Below, in pieces: positions 8,543-19,618 of a stretch of DNA of 64,000 nt. Numbering within the stretch: position 1 is the stretch's first letter; every line of letters begins with the position of its first letter. Origin of the DNA: Rhizobiaceae bacterium. GTDB lineage: Bacteria; Pseudomonadota; Alphaproteobacteria; Rhizobiales; Rhizobiaceae. A model generated the notes under the pieces. That model saw only the letters and a list, made by a program, of their open reading frames with translations. It ran no database searches and had not been told where the DNA came from. The position numbers and the translations under genes are program-made. The DNA lies in the NCBI GenBank assembly GCA_016742175.1, contig JACVCH010000003.1, forward strand, positions 186,001-250,000. Reading direction: 5' to 3'.

Positions 8543-9472
8543 TCAAGTCGCGGGCACCGGTTGCGTCCGGCCAAGACGGATCCGCCCGCTTGTGGCTTTC
8601 CAGGCCAGAAGCGCGACCGCGATGCCGCCGAAGGCATCTGCCAGGTGATGGCCGCCATCGATGGGCGTCGTCAGGATGATCAGCACGTTGATGACGAAGA
8701 CCGGCCAGCGAAGGATGCGCAGCGGCCAGCAGGCGAGGATCAGCAGCACGGACAGCGTGCAGTGATAGGACGGAAAGGCGATGAGGCCGCGCGGTTGATC
8801 GAGCGAGATCAGCCGCTCGGCGCCGCTGCGCAGATCGAAGAAGGTCTGCTTGTAGGCAAGGTCGACCACCGGCGCGTTCGCACCGAAGAATTCCGGCCCC
8901 GGCGCGATCGTCGCCAGCGCGCCGCCGGCCGGCAGCAGGCCCGAGACGACGATGCAGGCGATGGCGCTCAGCGCGACGGCCGAGACGAACCGGCCGGCGG
9001 ATTTCAGCGGCCCGGTCAGCCCCAGCACCAGAACGGCAAGCGCCACCTGGCTCAGCGTGGTGATGTAGAGCAGGCTCGAAACGGTCCCGATCGCCGGACG
9101 CGCGTTGACGAAGCCGACATAGGCCTCCCAGTCGAACCCGACCATCCGGTCGAAGGCGATGAGATGGTCGTCGATCAGCGGCAGGTTCAGCGAGGTCACG
9201 AGATAGCTCGTCACCGCCGCATTTGCCGAGAAGGTCAAGAGAAACGCCGTCTCGGCGCAGAGGATTTCGAAACGCGCATTCGGTCGCTTGGTGCGGTAGA
9301 ACGTGCCCACCACCGCCAGCAGCGCCGTCATGCCGACGAGACTGGTCAGGCTCGGATAGTCGAAGCGGAAGTCCGTCGCCGCGATCCAGATCGCGTTGAG
9401 AAGGGCGAGGCACAAGATGCCCGCCGCCTTCCACGGCCAGCTCGACCTGTAGCTTGTGTCGTCCAGGACCAT
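8543..9472 (-). CDS. PAP2-superfamily membrane phosphatase
   Basis: A 309-aa integral membrane protein with about six hydrophobic segments and the PAP2 catalytic motifs FPSYHCTLSVLLI (motif II, the His-containing PSxH) and DGGHHLADAFGGIAVALLAW (motif III). The arrangement matches the PAP2_3 / inositolphosphotransferase-like subfamily. It probably dephosphorylates a lipid phosphate or diphosphate; the substrate cannot be deduced. It follows azlCD on the same strand after 66 nt and converges with the HIT gene. Confidence 0.85.
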   Translation of the reverse strand: MVLDDTSYRSSWPWKAAGILCLALLNAIWIAATDFRFDYPSLTSLVGMTALLAVVGTFYRTKRPNARFEILCAETAFLLTFSANAAVTSYLVTSLNLPLIDDHLIAFDRMVGFDWEAYVGFVNARPAIGTVSSLLYITTLSQVALAVLVLGLTGPLKSAGRFVSAVALSAIACIVVSGLLPAGGALATIAPGPEFFGANAPVVDLAYKQTFFDLRSGAERLISLDQPRGLIAFPSYHCTLSVLLILACWPLRILRWPVFVINVLIILTTPIDGGHHLADAFGGIAVALLAWKATSGRIRLGRTQPVPAT

Positions 9473-9538
9473 GGCGATCGACGGCTCCTCGTTGGCGCCA
9501 TTCTCGCCGATGCCGGTTAAGCCGCGATGAATCCGGGA

Positions 9539-9898
9539 TTACGCCCAGCCGGACGCCAGGATCATCCCCGCGATCAGCACCGCCTCGGTCACGAAGATGC
9601 CGACCAGCACCCGCTTGCCGAACCACAGGAAGGCGCAGAAGCCGACGATTGCTGAAAAGACCCGCAGTTCCAGCGTGGTGTCGGCGAGCGGCCCGTTCGG
9701 ATTGACGATCAGATTGGCGATGACGGCGGCGACGAGCGCGGTCGCGACGCACCGCACGAAGACGAGCGCGTCCGATTCCTCCGAAATGCGCCCGCCGAGA
9801 TAGACGCCGAGGAACCGCCAGCTATCCGTCGCGAGCCACCCCGCGACGAGGATGAAGACGTAGGGCCACCACCAGGCGTCGAGCGCGTCGAAGGTCAT
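9539..9898 (-). CDS. azlD: AzlD family membrane subunit
   Basis: A small 119-aa membrane protein with about four hydrophobic segments (WWPYVFILVAGWLATDSWRF, CVATALVAAVIANLIV, FSAIVGFCAFLWFG, VGIFVTEAVLIAGMIL). It overlaps the stop of azlC by the ATGA arrangement, as AzlD does with AzlC. AzlCD exports branched-chain amino acids or analogues in characterised systems; substrate here is unknown. Confidence 0.85.
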   Translation of the reverse strand: MTFDALDAWWWPYVFILVAGWLATDSWRFLGVYLGGRISEESDALVFVRCVATALVAAVIANLIVNPNGPLADTTLELRVFSAIVGFCAFLWFGKRVLVGIFVTEAVLIAGMILASGWA

Positions 9899-10653
9899 GT
9901 CGCCTTCCTGCGCTTGGTCACGACGTGGAAGAGATAGGCCAGAAGCCCGCCGACGAGGCCCGTGGCGAGAAGGCTGAAATCAGGCACGAGCACGTAGAAG
10001 AGCGGCCCGAGCAGGAGCCCGAGCACCATCGCGACATGCCCTGCCCGCTCGCGCGCGGAGACCCAGAGCGATGTCAGGAAGTAGATCGGCGTCAGCATGA
10101 AGAGCGCGGCCGAAATGAGCGGCGGCAGGTTCTGCGCCAGCATGTAGACCAGCGCGACGATGATCATGTTGAGGACGACAAGCGACGAGCCGACGCCGCC
10201 GTACCAGCTCGTGCGGAACTCGCGCGGCACGTGGCGGATCTGTTCGAGCGCGATCACCCAGGACGTGACGGCGACGAAATGCGACAAAAGATAAAGGACC
10301 CATGTCCGCGTTCGCGGCCCGCGCAGTTCGGGCAGCAACACCACCACCATCGGCGCAAGCCGCACCGACGACAGCGCCACCGCAAAGGCCGCACCGGCGA
10401 TGCCGTTGCCCGCCAGCACCGCGCCGATCAGCACCACCTTGGCCGGCAGCGCCCACACGATGCCCGTCATGAATACGGTCTGCGCCAGCGTGAACCCCGC
10501 CTCCAGCGCCAGCGCGGCAAAGCCGACGAAGCTGCTCGCCAGGATCAGCGCCGGCACCGACATCGCCGCACGGCACCCCCGCGCGAACCATTTGAGGCGC
10601 GTGGAGAAGTCGGGATCGGGCGCGTCGCTATGTGAATCGGCAGGGGAAGGCAT
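9895..10653 (-). CDS. azlC: AzlC family transporter permease
   Basis: A 252-aa membrane protein of the AzlC family with the expected core SVPALILASSFVGFAALALEAGFTLAQTVFMTGIVWALPAKVVL, followed by SVRLAPMVVVLLPELRG and several more hydrophobic segments ending in a basic tail (VTKRRKAT). I start at the ATG 10651-10653; a GTG at 10671 in frame is also possible but sits almost on its purine-rich leader. It forms a two-gene unit with azlD. Confidence 0.86.
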   Translation of the reverse strand: MPSPADSHSDAPDPDFSTRLKWFARGCRAAMSVPALILASSFVGFAALALEAGFTLAQTVFMTGIVWALPAKVVLIGAVLAGNGIAGAAFAVALSSVRLAPMVVVLLPELRGPRTRTWVLYLLSHFVAVTSWVIALEQIRHVPREFRTSWYGGVGSSLVVLNMIIVALVYMLAQNLPPLISAALFMLTPIYFLTSLWVSARERAGHVAMVLGLLLGPLFYVLVPDFSLLATGLVGGLLAYLFHVVTKRRKAT

Positions 10654-10695
10654 GTCGCGCCCCGATAACACAGCCCCTTGAAACTTGCGATGTTA

Positions 10696-10727
10696 AAAAA
10701 AGCGACGCCCGAAGACGCCGCTTTTTT
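10696..10727 (-). terminator. Bidirectional-looking terminator after clpA
   Basis: AAAAAAGCG (10696-10704) pairs perfectly with CGCTTTTTT (10719-10727), with extra GACGC pairing inside. It stands 104 nt beyond the clpA stop and just upstream of azlC, so it insulates azlCD from clpSA. Both strands end in a T run. Confidence 0.75.
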
Positions 10728-10737
10728 CATCTCGTCC

Positions 10738-10792
10738 GGGGTCATCCCGGAAGCCGCATCGGCGCGCAGCGACGAGCGGCTATCCGGGACCC
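10738..10792. repeat. Intergenic palindromic repeat downstream of clpA
   Basis: The left arm GGGGTCATCCCGGAAGCCGC (10738-10757) is imperfectly complementary to the right arm GCGGCTATCCGGGACCC (10776-10792). The sequence resembles a dispersed palindrome common in rhizobial intergenic regions (from memory). It lies between the clpA stop and the terminator at 10696-10727. Confidence 0.6.
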
Positions 10793-10830
10793 ATTCCGCG
10801 ACATCGAACCCCGCGGAACGGCCCCAACCC

Positions 10831-13296
<2,466 letters not shown>

Positions 13297-13304
13297 TCAA
13301 TACC

Positions 13305-13670
13305 TCATTTCTTTTCCATCACGCATTGCAGCGGATGCTGGTGTTGGCGAGCGAAATCCATGACCTGGGTCACCTTGGTCTCGGCCACCTCGAAGGTGTA
13401 GACGCCGCATTCGCCGACACCGTGATTGTGGACGTGGAGCATGATGCGGGTCGCCGCTTCGCGATCCTTCTGGAAGAATCGCTCGAGGACATGCACGACG
13501 AATTCCATCGGCGTGTAGTCGTCGTTGAGAATCAGAACGCGGTAGAGACTGGGCTTCTTGGTCTTGGCCTTCGTGCGGGTGATGACCGCCGTGCCGCGGC
13601 CGGGGCCGCCATTGCCGTTTTCGCCCGCTTGAGCCTTGGGCGCACGCTTGCCGGAACCTATGCTCGTCAC
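13305..13670 (-). CDS. clpS: ClpS adaptor
   Basis: ClpS binds N-degron substrates and hands them to ClpA. The core is unmistakable: [24 protein letters not shown] with the substrate-binding Asn-Asp, and [26 protein letters not shown] chose the GTG at 13668-13670, preceded by AAAGGCGA, giving 121 aa. The frame stays open to a TTG at 13757, which would add 29 residues without a good ribosome-binding site. Residues 1-40 are a flexible Lys/Gly-rich extension. Operon with clpA. Confidence 0.93.
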   Translation of the reverse strand: MTSIGSGKRAPKAQAGENGNGGPGRGTAVITRTKAKTKKPSLYRVLILNDDYTPMEFVVHVLERFFQKDREAATRIMLHVHNHGVGECGVYTFEVAETKVTQVMDFARQHQHPLQCVMEKK

Positions 13671-13811
13671 TCGCCTTTCCAATCCAACCACTCCCGCCTC
13701 GGAAGCGTCATGTAGGTGTTTCGGCCTTGATTGTAAGCCCTCAGTCGATGGTGACAATACGGCCGGGCGTCACGTCCTCGACAATATTTTCCGCGCGTAT
13801 TCGCGGCCACG

Positions 13812-13836
13812 AAAAAGGCCGCGCAATCGCGCGGCC
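13812..13836 (-). terminator. Rho-independent terminator of the phasin gene
   Basis: Perfect 8-bp stem GGCCGCGC (13817-13824) / GCGCGGCC (13829-13836) with a 4-nt loop and, on the minus strand, a run of five T (13812-13816). It starts about 30 nt after the phasin stop codon. The remaining 13671-13811 gap should hold the clpSA promoter, which I could not place with confidence. Confidence 0.85.
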
Positions 13837-13866
13837 TCGTCATGTCGGATGGTCTTCGGTCGGCTG

Positions 13867-14196
13867 TCACCGCGCCTTGGCGCCCAGCATCTCGAAGGGC
13901 TTGTAGACCTCCTTTGCCATGTCGGCATAAAGCTCGCTCATGCGCGTCGTCTGGCCGACGAAGCCTTCATAGGCCTGGCGCGCGAAATCCATCTGCACTT
14001 CCATCGCCTTGTCCGGCGACTTCGCCTGCACCAGCTTCTCCAGCGCCGAGCCCGACTGCTCAAAGGCGCGGCGCGAATATTCGGTCGCCTCGACGGCGAT
14101 CGCCTGCATGTTCTTCGACACCGAAGCGAAGCTCTTCAGTCCGGTATCCGCCATTTCCTTGCCGAGTTTGCCGGCATCGTCGAAGGATTGCATCAT
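13867..14196 (-). CDS. Phasin family protein
   Basis: A 109-aa phasin (PF09361 type), an amphipathic helical protein that coats polyhydroxyalkanoate granules or serves related surface roles. Visible features are SFDDAGKLGKEMADTGLKSFASVSKNMQAIAVEATEYSRRAFEQSGSALEKL, ending in FEMLGAKAR; the protein is nearly all helix without Gly-Pro breaks. I chose the ATG at 14194-14196 after an AAGAGG site; the frame extends to 14277 but through the promoter. It has its own promoter with operator-like palindromes and its own terminator, so it is monocistronic. No PHA synthase gene is in the window. Confidence 0.88.
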   Translation of the reverse strand: MMQSFDDAGKLGKEMADTGLKSFASVSKNMQAIAVEATEYSRRAFEQSGSALEKLVQAKSPDKAMEVQMDFARQAYEGFVGQTTRMSELYADMAKEVYKPFEMLGAKAR

Positions 14197-14225
14197 CAGC
14201 CAAAACCTCTTGGTCCAAGGGAGGG

Positions 14226-14277
14226 CGCAGCAATGCTGCGTTGCGCAAAACGTATCCTGCGCCGCAGCATACGTCAA
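14226..14277 (-). promoter_or_regulatory. Phasin promoter with two PhaR-type operator candidates
   Basis: Minus-strand TTGACG (14272-14277) and TACGTT (14249-14254) are 17 bp apart. The spacer contains CTGC-N3-GCAG (14257-14267), the form reported for PhaR binding in Paracoccus. A second, perfect 15-bp palindrome CGCAGCAATGCTGCG (14226-14240) covers the predicted transcription start. Both lie 30-70 bp upstream of the phasin start codon. Confidence 0.7.
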
Positions 14278-14415
14278 TTGTGGCGGTCGTCCCGTTCAAA
14301 GCTCGAATTTGGCCGGCTTCGTAAACGAACCGATTACCATAAACGGATCGGTAACTTCCGGCCGCTACGTTTGCAGCATGTAAAACCTCGCCAGAATGCG
14401 ACCAACAAAATCTGT

Positions 14416-15903
14416 ATGGGTGTAGTTGTGCGTCAGACGTTCGCCGGATTGCTTCCGCGTCACCAGGCCGTCCTCAAGGTCCTGCTTTCCTTCCTCACCG
14501 CTCTCGCCCTCATCGCCGGCACTGCCGGCCATGCGTCGGCGAATCCGCGCTATGCGGCCTATGTAATCGATGCCAAGACCGGCCAGGTCCTGTTCAACCG
14601 CTACGGCGACGAGCAGCGCTATCCCGCTTCGCTGACCAAGATGATGACGCTCTACATGCTGTTCGAGCAGATGGAATCGGGCCGCGTCGCCAAGTCGACC
14701 CCGATCCCGATCAGCGCGAAGGCCGCGGCCGAGCCGCCGACCAAGATCGGCCTGCGCGCCGGCTCCACCATCACGGCGGAAAACGCGATCTATTCGCTCG
14801 TCACGCGCTCGGCCAACGACATCGCCACCGCCATCGGCGAGTTCGTCGGCGGTTCGGAACAGAATTTCGCGCGCCTCATGACGACGAAGGCGCGCCAGCT
14901 CGGCATGAATTCGACGACCTTCCAGAACGCGCACGGCCTGCCGAACAACAAGCAGGTGACGACGGCGCGCGACATGGCGATCCTCGGCATCGCGCTGCGC
15001 GAGCACTATCCGCAGTACTACGACTATTTCAGCACCCGCGAGTTCAAGCTCGGCAAGCAGCGCTTCGGCAACCACAACCGCGTGCTCGGCCGTGTTCGCG
15101 GCGCCGACGGCATCAAAACCGGCTACATCCGCGCGTCGGGCTTCAACCTCGTCTCCTCGGTGCAGGATGACGGCCGCTCCGTCGTCGCCGTCGTCATGGG
15201 CGGCCGTTCGGGCCGTTCGCGCGACGACCACATGGTCGAGCTGATCCGCGAATACCTGCCCAAGGCATCGCGCGGCAACAAGCAGTTGCTCGTCGCCCGC
15301 GGCCCCGCCACCCAGGGTGTCGCGGTTGCCGCCGCCGCCAATGTCCTGCCGACCAAGATGCCCGCGCCGCAGTTCCGCCCGGCGGAGCAGGCCGGCGCCG
15401 CGCAGATGGAACTCGCGCTGACCTCGACGGCAGCCGCACAGCCGGCAGCCCAGGCACCCGCCATGGCTCCCGTTCCGTCCGCGCCGCTCGGCAATGATGA
15501 CGCCTCGAACCGCATCCAGATGGCATTTGCAGGTGCGGTTCCGACCGCCCGGCCGACGCCGCCTGCCCCGGTTCCCTCGCAGGCCGTTCCTGCCGCGCTC
15601 CAGGCGATCAAGGAACGCGCCGACGTCGATCCGGTGCAGACGTCTTCGACGCAGGCCGCCGGCTGGGTCATCCAGGTCGCGTCGATGCCGTCGGAAAGCG
15701 AGGCCAAGTCCTTCCTCGCCAACGCCAAGTCGCGTGCCTCGAACGTCCTCGGCAACGCCGATCCGTTCACCGAGACGTTCGACCACAACGGCCAGACCTA
15801 CTACCGCGCCCGCTTCGCCGGCTTTTCCGGCAAGGATGCGGCATGGTCTGCCTGCGGCTCGCTGAAGAGCTACGGAATCGCCTGCTACGCCGTCCAGATG
15901 TAA
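14416..15903 (+). CDS. D-alanyl-D-alanine carboxypeptidase with C-terminal SPOR domain
   Basis: A 495-aa S11-family serine peptidase that trims the terminal D-Ala of peptidoglycan stem peptides in the periplasm. A hydrophobic export segment (LLSFLTALALIAGTAGHASA) ends near residue 42. The catalytic motifs are Ser72-LTK, SAND (TRSANDIATA) and KTG (DGIKTGYIR). After the protease domain comes a Pro/Ala-rich linker (about 300-410) and a SPOR domain (GWVIQVASMPSESEAKSFL to the end) that would bind denuded septal glycan, so a division-site role is likely. The start is uncertain between ATG 14416 and GTG 14428, neither with a good ribosome-binding site. A promoter probably lies in 14281-14400. Confidence 0.9.
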   Translation: MGVVVRQTFAGLLPRHQAVLKVLLSFLTALALIAGTAGHASANPRYAAYVIDAKTGQVLFNRYGDEQRYPASLTKMMTLYMLFEQMESGRVAKSTPIPISAKAAAEPPTKIGLRAGSTITAENAIYSLVTRSANDIATAIGEFVGGSEQNFARLMTTKARQLGMNSTTFQNAHGLPNNKQVTTARDMAILGIALREHYPQYYDYFSTREFKLGKQRFGNHNRVLGRVRGADGIKTGYIRASGFNLVSSVQDDGRSVVAVVMGGRSGRSRDDHMVELIREYLPKASRGNKQLLVARGPATQGVAVAAAANVLPTKMPAPQFRPAEQAGAAQMELALTSTAAAQPAAQAPAMAPVPSAPLGNDDASNRIQMAFAGAVPTARPTPPAPVPSQAVPAALQAIKERADVDPVQTSSTQAAGWVIQVASMPSESEAKSFLANAKSRASNVLGNADPFTETFDHNGQTYYRARFAGFSGKDAAWSACGSLKSYGIACYAVQM

Positions 15904-15943
15904 GAGTTCCCGTTCTCCGGGAGAGTATCGTGTCGAAGGAGAA

Positions 15944-16630
15944 TCAGCCGTGACCGGACAACAGAACGTCCTTGGCTTCATTGATCCGCGCCGCCAGGAA
16001 GGAGCTGCCGCCGAGGTCCGGATGCAGCCTCTGCATCAGGCGCCGATGCGCCTTGCGGATATCCGCCGCGCTAGCACCCGCTTCAAGACCAAGGACCTGG
16101 TAGGCCTCCTGCTTGCTCATGGGGCCAGAAGCTGGCGGGCGAGTTTCCCCGCTGCCGACATCCGCCTCCGCGTGGTCGCGCCAGAGGGGAAGTCGGCTGT
16201 CAAGATACGTCTCAAGTAGCTGGCGGCTTTCCGCGTCGTCGGCGAGTTCGCGAAGAAGGTCGTAGAGTTCGAGTTCGCTCAGATCCCCGAGCGGCGTCCC
16301 GTCGAACCGCCCCGCCAAAACGATACCGTCGAGATCGCCGGTATCGTGATCGAGTTCCATCTCCAGCGCCGCCGTGCGGACATGGGTGCGCTTTCCGGGA
16401 GTGGGCTTCGCGCGCCGGCGCATCTTGCCGGCGCCATACCACGCAAGCGCGCTCGACAGCGCCATGCCGCCGATCCCCGCCCGCCCGATCAGGATCAGTC
16501 CCACGCCGACGATGCCGAGCGCGATCGGACCGACGAGCCTGAGGCTCGATGCGATCTTGGCCGCATCTGCCCTCAAGAGAACGAAAACAAGAAACAGCGC
16601 GAGCGCCGACCCGCCGATCACATAGATCAT
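15944..16630 (-). CDS. Membrane-anchored J-domain protein
   Basis: A 228-aa protein with two N-terminal hydrophobic segments (GGSALALFLVFVLLRAD and VGPIALGIVGVGLILIG), a central soluble part, and a C-terminal J domain: SKQEAYQVLGLEAGASAADIRKAHRRLMQRLHPDLGGS with the essential HPD. The terminal position of the J domain and the membrane anchor are those of the DjlC/Tim14-like class seen in alphaproteobacteria; it should recruit DnaK at the inner membrane. It overlaps the upstream VWA gene by 4 nt, so the two are cotranslated. Its 3' end faces the carboxypeptidase gene with a 40-nt gap. Confidence 0.85.
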   Translation of the reverse strand: MIYVIGGSALALFLVFVLLRADAAKIASSLRLVGPIALGIVGVGLILIGRAGIGGMALSSALAWYGAGKMRRRAKPTPGKRTHVRTAALEMELDHDTGDLDGIVLAGRFDGTPLGDLSELELYDLLRELADDAESRQLLETYLDSRLPLWRDHAEADVGSGETRPPASGPMSKQEAYQVLGLEAGASAADIRKAHRRLMQRLHPDLGGSSFLAARINEAKDVLLSGHG

Positions 16631-17370
16631 GGGCCGGGCCTGCCGCGCATGTGTTCGATCAAGAGCCGGTCCTCGCCGCGCCCCCTCGCCTCCAGGGCAG
16701 CATAGCCGCCGGTGGCGTAGACGGCGATGGCGGAGAGCAGCCTGGCAAGCGTGGCGGCCGAACTCTGGTCGAAGCGGAACCAGGCGCCGCGCGTCAGCCG
16801 CGCGATCTCCTTGAAGGCCCGCTCGGCCGACGGGTCGTGCCCTTCCTGGAACAGGAAGACCGGAACGCCCTTAAGCCCGAGCCGGCCGGCCTTTTCGGCC
16901 AGGTCGTCGATTTCCTCTTCCATCGCATCGCCGATATAGACGAGCGCGTTCACCTTCTGCGCTTCCGTCTCGGTGATCGCATGCGATAGCACCTTGCCGA
17001 TCTGCGTGTGTCCGCCGCGGCAGTCGATCTTGACCATCAGGTCCTTGAGCTTGGCCGTATCGGCGACGAATTTCGAGGACCGGCATTCGCCGAAGCCGCG
17101 GAAATAAACGAGTTGCACCTCGAGGCGCCCGGTCTTGCCGACCGCGTCGAACATCTCGGCCTGCAGCGTGCAGGCCAAGTCCCAGGTCGGCTGCCGGCTC
17201 ATCGTCGCGTCGAGCGCCAGGATCAGCCGCCCCTTCGCCGCGCCCGGCGCATTGCCGGCGCCGAGCGCCCGCGCCTGTTTAAGGAAGGCCGCGACCTCGT
17301 TCGGTGCGCTTCGCGGCGTTTGCGTCGGCACGGATGCCGGCTTGGCGGGGGTCTTTTCACTCATGCGCAT
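16627..17370 (-). CDS. VWA domain protein
   Basis: A 247-aa soluble protein with a von Willebrand A fold: GRLILALDATMSRQPTWDLACTLQAEMFDA at about residues 48-77 holds a MIDAS-like D-x-T-x-S, and ALVYIGDAMEEE (about 140) is the second metal-loop strand, with GAWFRF later. The N-terminus is Pro/Thr rich. The function is not known; it is not a TerY or CoxE by context. Overlap with the J-domain gene suggests both act together, which is an inference. The start could be Met1 or Met3. Confidence 0.78.
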   Translation of the reverse strand: MRMSEKTPAKPASVPTQTPRSAPNEVAAFLKQARALGAGNAPGAAKGRLILALDATMSRQPTWDLACTLQAEMFDAVGKTGRLEVQLVYFRGFGECRSSKFVADTAKLKDLMVKIDCRGGHTQIGKVLSHAITETEAQKVNALVYIGDAMEEEIDDLAEKAGRLGLKGVPVFLFQEGHDPSAERAFKEIARLTRGAWFRFDQSSAATLARLLSAIAVYATGGYAALEARGRGEDRLLIEHMRGRPGP

Positions 17371-17412
17371 GAAAATGAGGATCAGTGCGCGTCAAGGCAA
17401 GACGCCGCGCGA

Positions 17413-17847
17413 TCACAGAAGCCCGAGATCGGCCAGTTCGCGCCGAAGCTGCGCCGGCATTTCGCGCATGTCCGAGCCGCCGCCGACATCCTGCGGCGCG
17501 TCTTCTGCGCGCAGGTAGCGCCAGCCCTGGAACGGTCGGCGTGGCTGCCAGATCGTCGGCGTCAACTGGTTGTCGAGGACGAGGTGGCAGCGCCCGATCC
17601 CGTCGCCGTCGGTGAACGGCCTGACGTCGACCAGCTTCTGCCGGCACTGCACGCCACCCTTGATGACCCAGTAGAGCGACCCGCCATCGAGCAATTCCTC
17701 GACGCGTTTCGGCACCATCCGCGTCGTGTGGAAATGCTCTACCGTCTGCCCCGCCGCGCGCATGCGCGCCGCGCGCTCGTCGACCCACGACTGCAGGTCC
17801 TCGATCGAGTCGCAGCCGACGCAAAGCTTGAGGATGTGAAGTGCCAT
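17413..17847 (-). CDS. DUF1489 family protein
   Basis: A 144-aa conserved alphaproteobacterial protein of unknown function. The family signature is present in MALHILKLCVGCDSIEDL, TTRMVPKRVEELLDGGSLYWVIKG and CRQKLVDVRPFTDGDGIGRCHLVLD. No signal peptide or membrane segment is seen, and two of its cysteines are in the conserved N-terminal and central motifs. It lies between sdaA (gap 68 nt) and the VWA gene (gap 42 nt) on the same strand and could belong to either transcript. Confidence 0.88.
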   Translation of the reverse strand: MALHILKLCVGCDSIEDLQSWVDERAARMRAAGQTVEHFHTTRMVPKRVEELLDGGSLYWVIKGGVQCRQKLVDVRPFTDGDGIGRCHLVLDNQLTPTIWQPRRPFQGWRYLRAEDAPQDVGGGSDMREMPAQLRRELADLGLL

Positions 17848-17915
17848 GGCTTTAGATAGGCGCCCGCATGCGGCAACTCAAAGGCGCCAAGGCCCGCTGT
17901 CCACAGAAAGCGCCC

Positions 17916-19316
17916 TCAGCACTCGACGACATTGACCGCGAGCCCGCCAAGGCTGGTTTCCTTGTACTTGTCGTTCATGTCGAGCCCGGTCTGGCGCATC
18001 GTCTCGATCGCGGCGTCCAGCGGCACGAAATGCGTGCCGTCGCCCTTGATGGCGAGCGACGCTGCCGTCACCGCCTTCACCGCGCCGAGCGCATTGCGCT
18101 CGATGCACGGCACCTGGACGAGGCCGGCGATCGGATCGCAGGTCATGCCGAGATGATGCTCGAGCGCGATCTCGGCCGCGTTCTCCACCTGCTCCGGCGT
18201 GCCGCCCATCACGGCCGCCAGTCCCGCAGCCGCCATAGCCGACGCCGAGCCCACCTCGCCCTGGCAGCCGACCTCGGCGCCCGAGATCGAGGCGTTGTGC
18301 TTGATGATTCCGCCCACGGCAGCCGCCGTCAGCAGGAAATCGCGGATGCCGTTCGCGTCGGCCTCGGGGTGGAAATGCAGCCAGTAGCGCATCACCGCCG
18401 GCACCACGCCCGCCGCACCGTTGGTCGGCGCCGTCACCACACGCCCGCCTGCCGCATTCTCCTCGTTCACCGCCATCGCGTAGACCGACAGCCAGTCGTT
18501 TGCGAGCAGCGGGTTCGGCCGGTTCTGACGCCACTGTTCCTGCAGCGTGTCGTGGAGGTGCCGCGCGCGCCGGCGCACCTTCAGCCCGCCCGGCATGATC
18601 CCGTCCTGGGCGAGCCCCCGCTCGATGCAGCCGCGCATCGCATCCCAGATCGCGTCGAGCCCGGCATCGAGGTCGGCGCGCGACTGCCGCGTCTCCTCGT
18701 TCGCCCGCTTCATCTCGGCGATCGACCTGCCCGACGCCTGCGCCATCGCCAGCATTTCGCGCGCATTGCGGAACGGATGCGGCACCTCGCCCGCCTTCCC
18801 CTCCGGCCCCTTCACCGCAATCCGCTGCAATTCCTCCTCCGAAACGACAAACCCGCCGCCGATCGAATAGTAGATTCGCTTCAACAGCAGCCGGTCGTCG
18901 GAATCATAGGCGCTGAACGCCATGCCGTTCGCGTGACCGGGAAGCGGCTGCTTGCGGTCGAGCACGAGGTCGCTCGCCGGGTCGAAGCGATAGGTCGGAT
19001 GGCCGGGCGGCGTCACGCGCTTCGCCACGCTCACCTCCGCGACGACGGTGTCCATCCTGTCCGGGTCGACCGTCTGCGGCAGCGCCCCGGTCAGGCCGAG
19101 GATCACCGCCCGGTCCGTACCGTGCCCGACGCCTGTGAAGGCGAGCGAGCCGTGCAGGCTGACGGAGAGCCGCGCCACCACCGCGCCCTGCGGCTTCGGC
19201 CAGTCGCCGCTTTTGATCTCGTCGAGAAAGCGCCCGGCCGCCGACATCGGTCCCATCGTGTGCGAACTCGACGGGCCGATGCCGATCTTGAAGAGGTCGA
19301 AGACGGACAGGAACAT
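17916..19316 (-). CDS. sdaA: L-serine ammonia-lyase (iron-sulfur type)
   Basis: A single-chain [4Fe-4S] L-serine dehydratase of 466 aa converting serine to pyruvate and ammonia. N-terminal beta domain starts [24 protein letters not shown], a family hallmark. The catalytic alpha domain carries [44 protein letters not shown] and the cluster cysteines in [21 protein letters not shown]. It ends in the typical EC tail (LAVNVVEC), whose Cys occupies the active site in the resting enzyme. The ATG is preceded by GGAGAAAGC. Confidence 0.96.
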   Translation of the reverse strand: MFLSVFDLFKIGIGPSSSHTMGPMSAAGRFLDEIKSGDWPKPQGAVVARLSVSLHGSLAFTGVGHGTDRAVILGLTGALPQTVDPDRMDTVVAEVSVAKRVTPPGHPTYRFDPASDLVLDRKQPLPGHANGMAFSAYDSDDRLLLKRIYYSIGGGFVVSEEELQRIAVKGPEGKAGEVPHPFRNAREMLAMAQASGRSIAEMKRANEETRQSRADLDAGLDAIWDAMRGCIERGLAQDGIMPGGLKVRRRARHLHDTLQEQWRQNRPNPLLANDWLSVYAMAVNEENAAGGRVVTAPTNGAAGVVPAVMRYWLHFHPEADANGIRDFLLTAAAVGGIIKHNASISGAEVGCQGEVGSASAMAAAGLAAVMGGTPEQVENAAEIALEHHLGMTCDPIAGLVQVPCIERNALGAVKAVTAASLAIKGDGTHFVPLDAAIETMRQTGLDMNDKYKETSLGGLAVNVVEC

Positions 19317-19412
19317 GCTTTCTCCGGCGGGCTTTGGCGCACTCTTCGCCAGCCGCGCCGCCGGCGCAAGGCGTGCGCCGACTTTCGCTGATCCGGTTGC
19401 GACATCGCAAAG

Positions 19413-19443
19413 AAAAAGGCCGCGGAACCTGGGCTCCGCAGCC
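19413..19443 (-). terminator. Terminator of the small membrane-protein gene
   Basis: GGCCGCGGA (19418-19426) pairs with TCCGCAGCC (19435-19443) over 9 bp with one wobble and an 8-nt loop. On the minus strand it is followed by TTTTTC. It separates the small gene at 19484-19618 from sdaA, whose promoter should therefore lie in 19317-19412. Confidence 0.8.
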
Positions 19444-19483
19444 TGTCGAAATTCGTCGCAAGCTCGCGGCCTGCTGCGCGTGT

Positions 19484-19618
19484 CTAGTTCGCGGCGATCG
19501 TCGCCATGCCTTCCGCGCCCGCACCACCCACCAGCCAGGCCAGAAGGATGATGCCTGCAAAGCCGATCACTGCCTTGGCGGTCACGCCCCAGCAGGATTT
19601 CTGAACGCTGTCGTCCAT
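19484..19618 (-). CDS. Small single-pass membrane protein
   Basis: A 44-aa protein beginning MDDSVQKSCWGVTAKAVIG and containing one strong transmembrane helix (VIGFAGIILLAWLVGGAGA) with a short C-terminal tail GMATIAAN. Coding is supported by its own terminator and codon usage, but I do not recognise the family. An upstream in-frame ATG at 19651, preceded by GGGGGCG, would give 55 aa starting MAKQDLNNGNS. The 240-nt region up to the divergent DUF599 gene (19652-19892) contains a GCCGCCTT/AAGGCGGC inverted repeat (19714-19739) and presumably both promoters. Confidence 0.55.
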   Translation of the reverse strand: MDDSVQKSCWGVTAKAVIGFAGIILLAWLVGGAGAEGMATIAAN

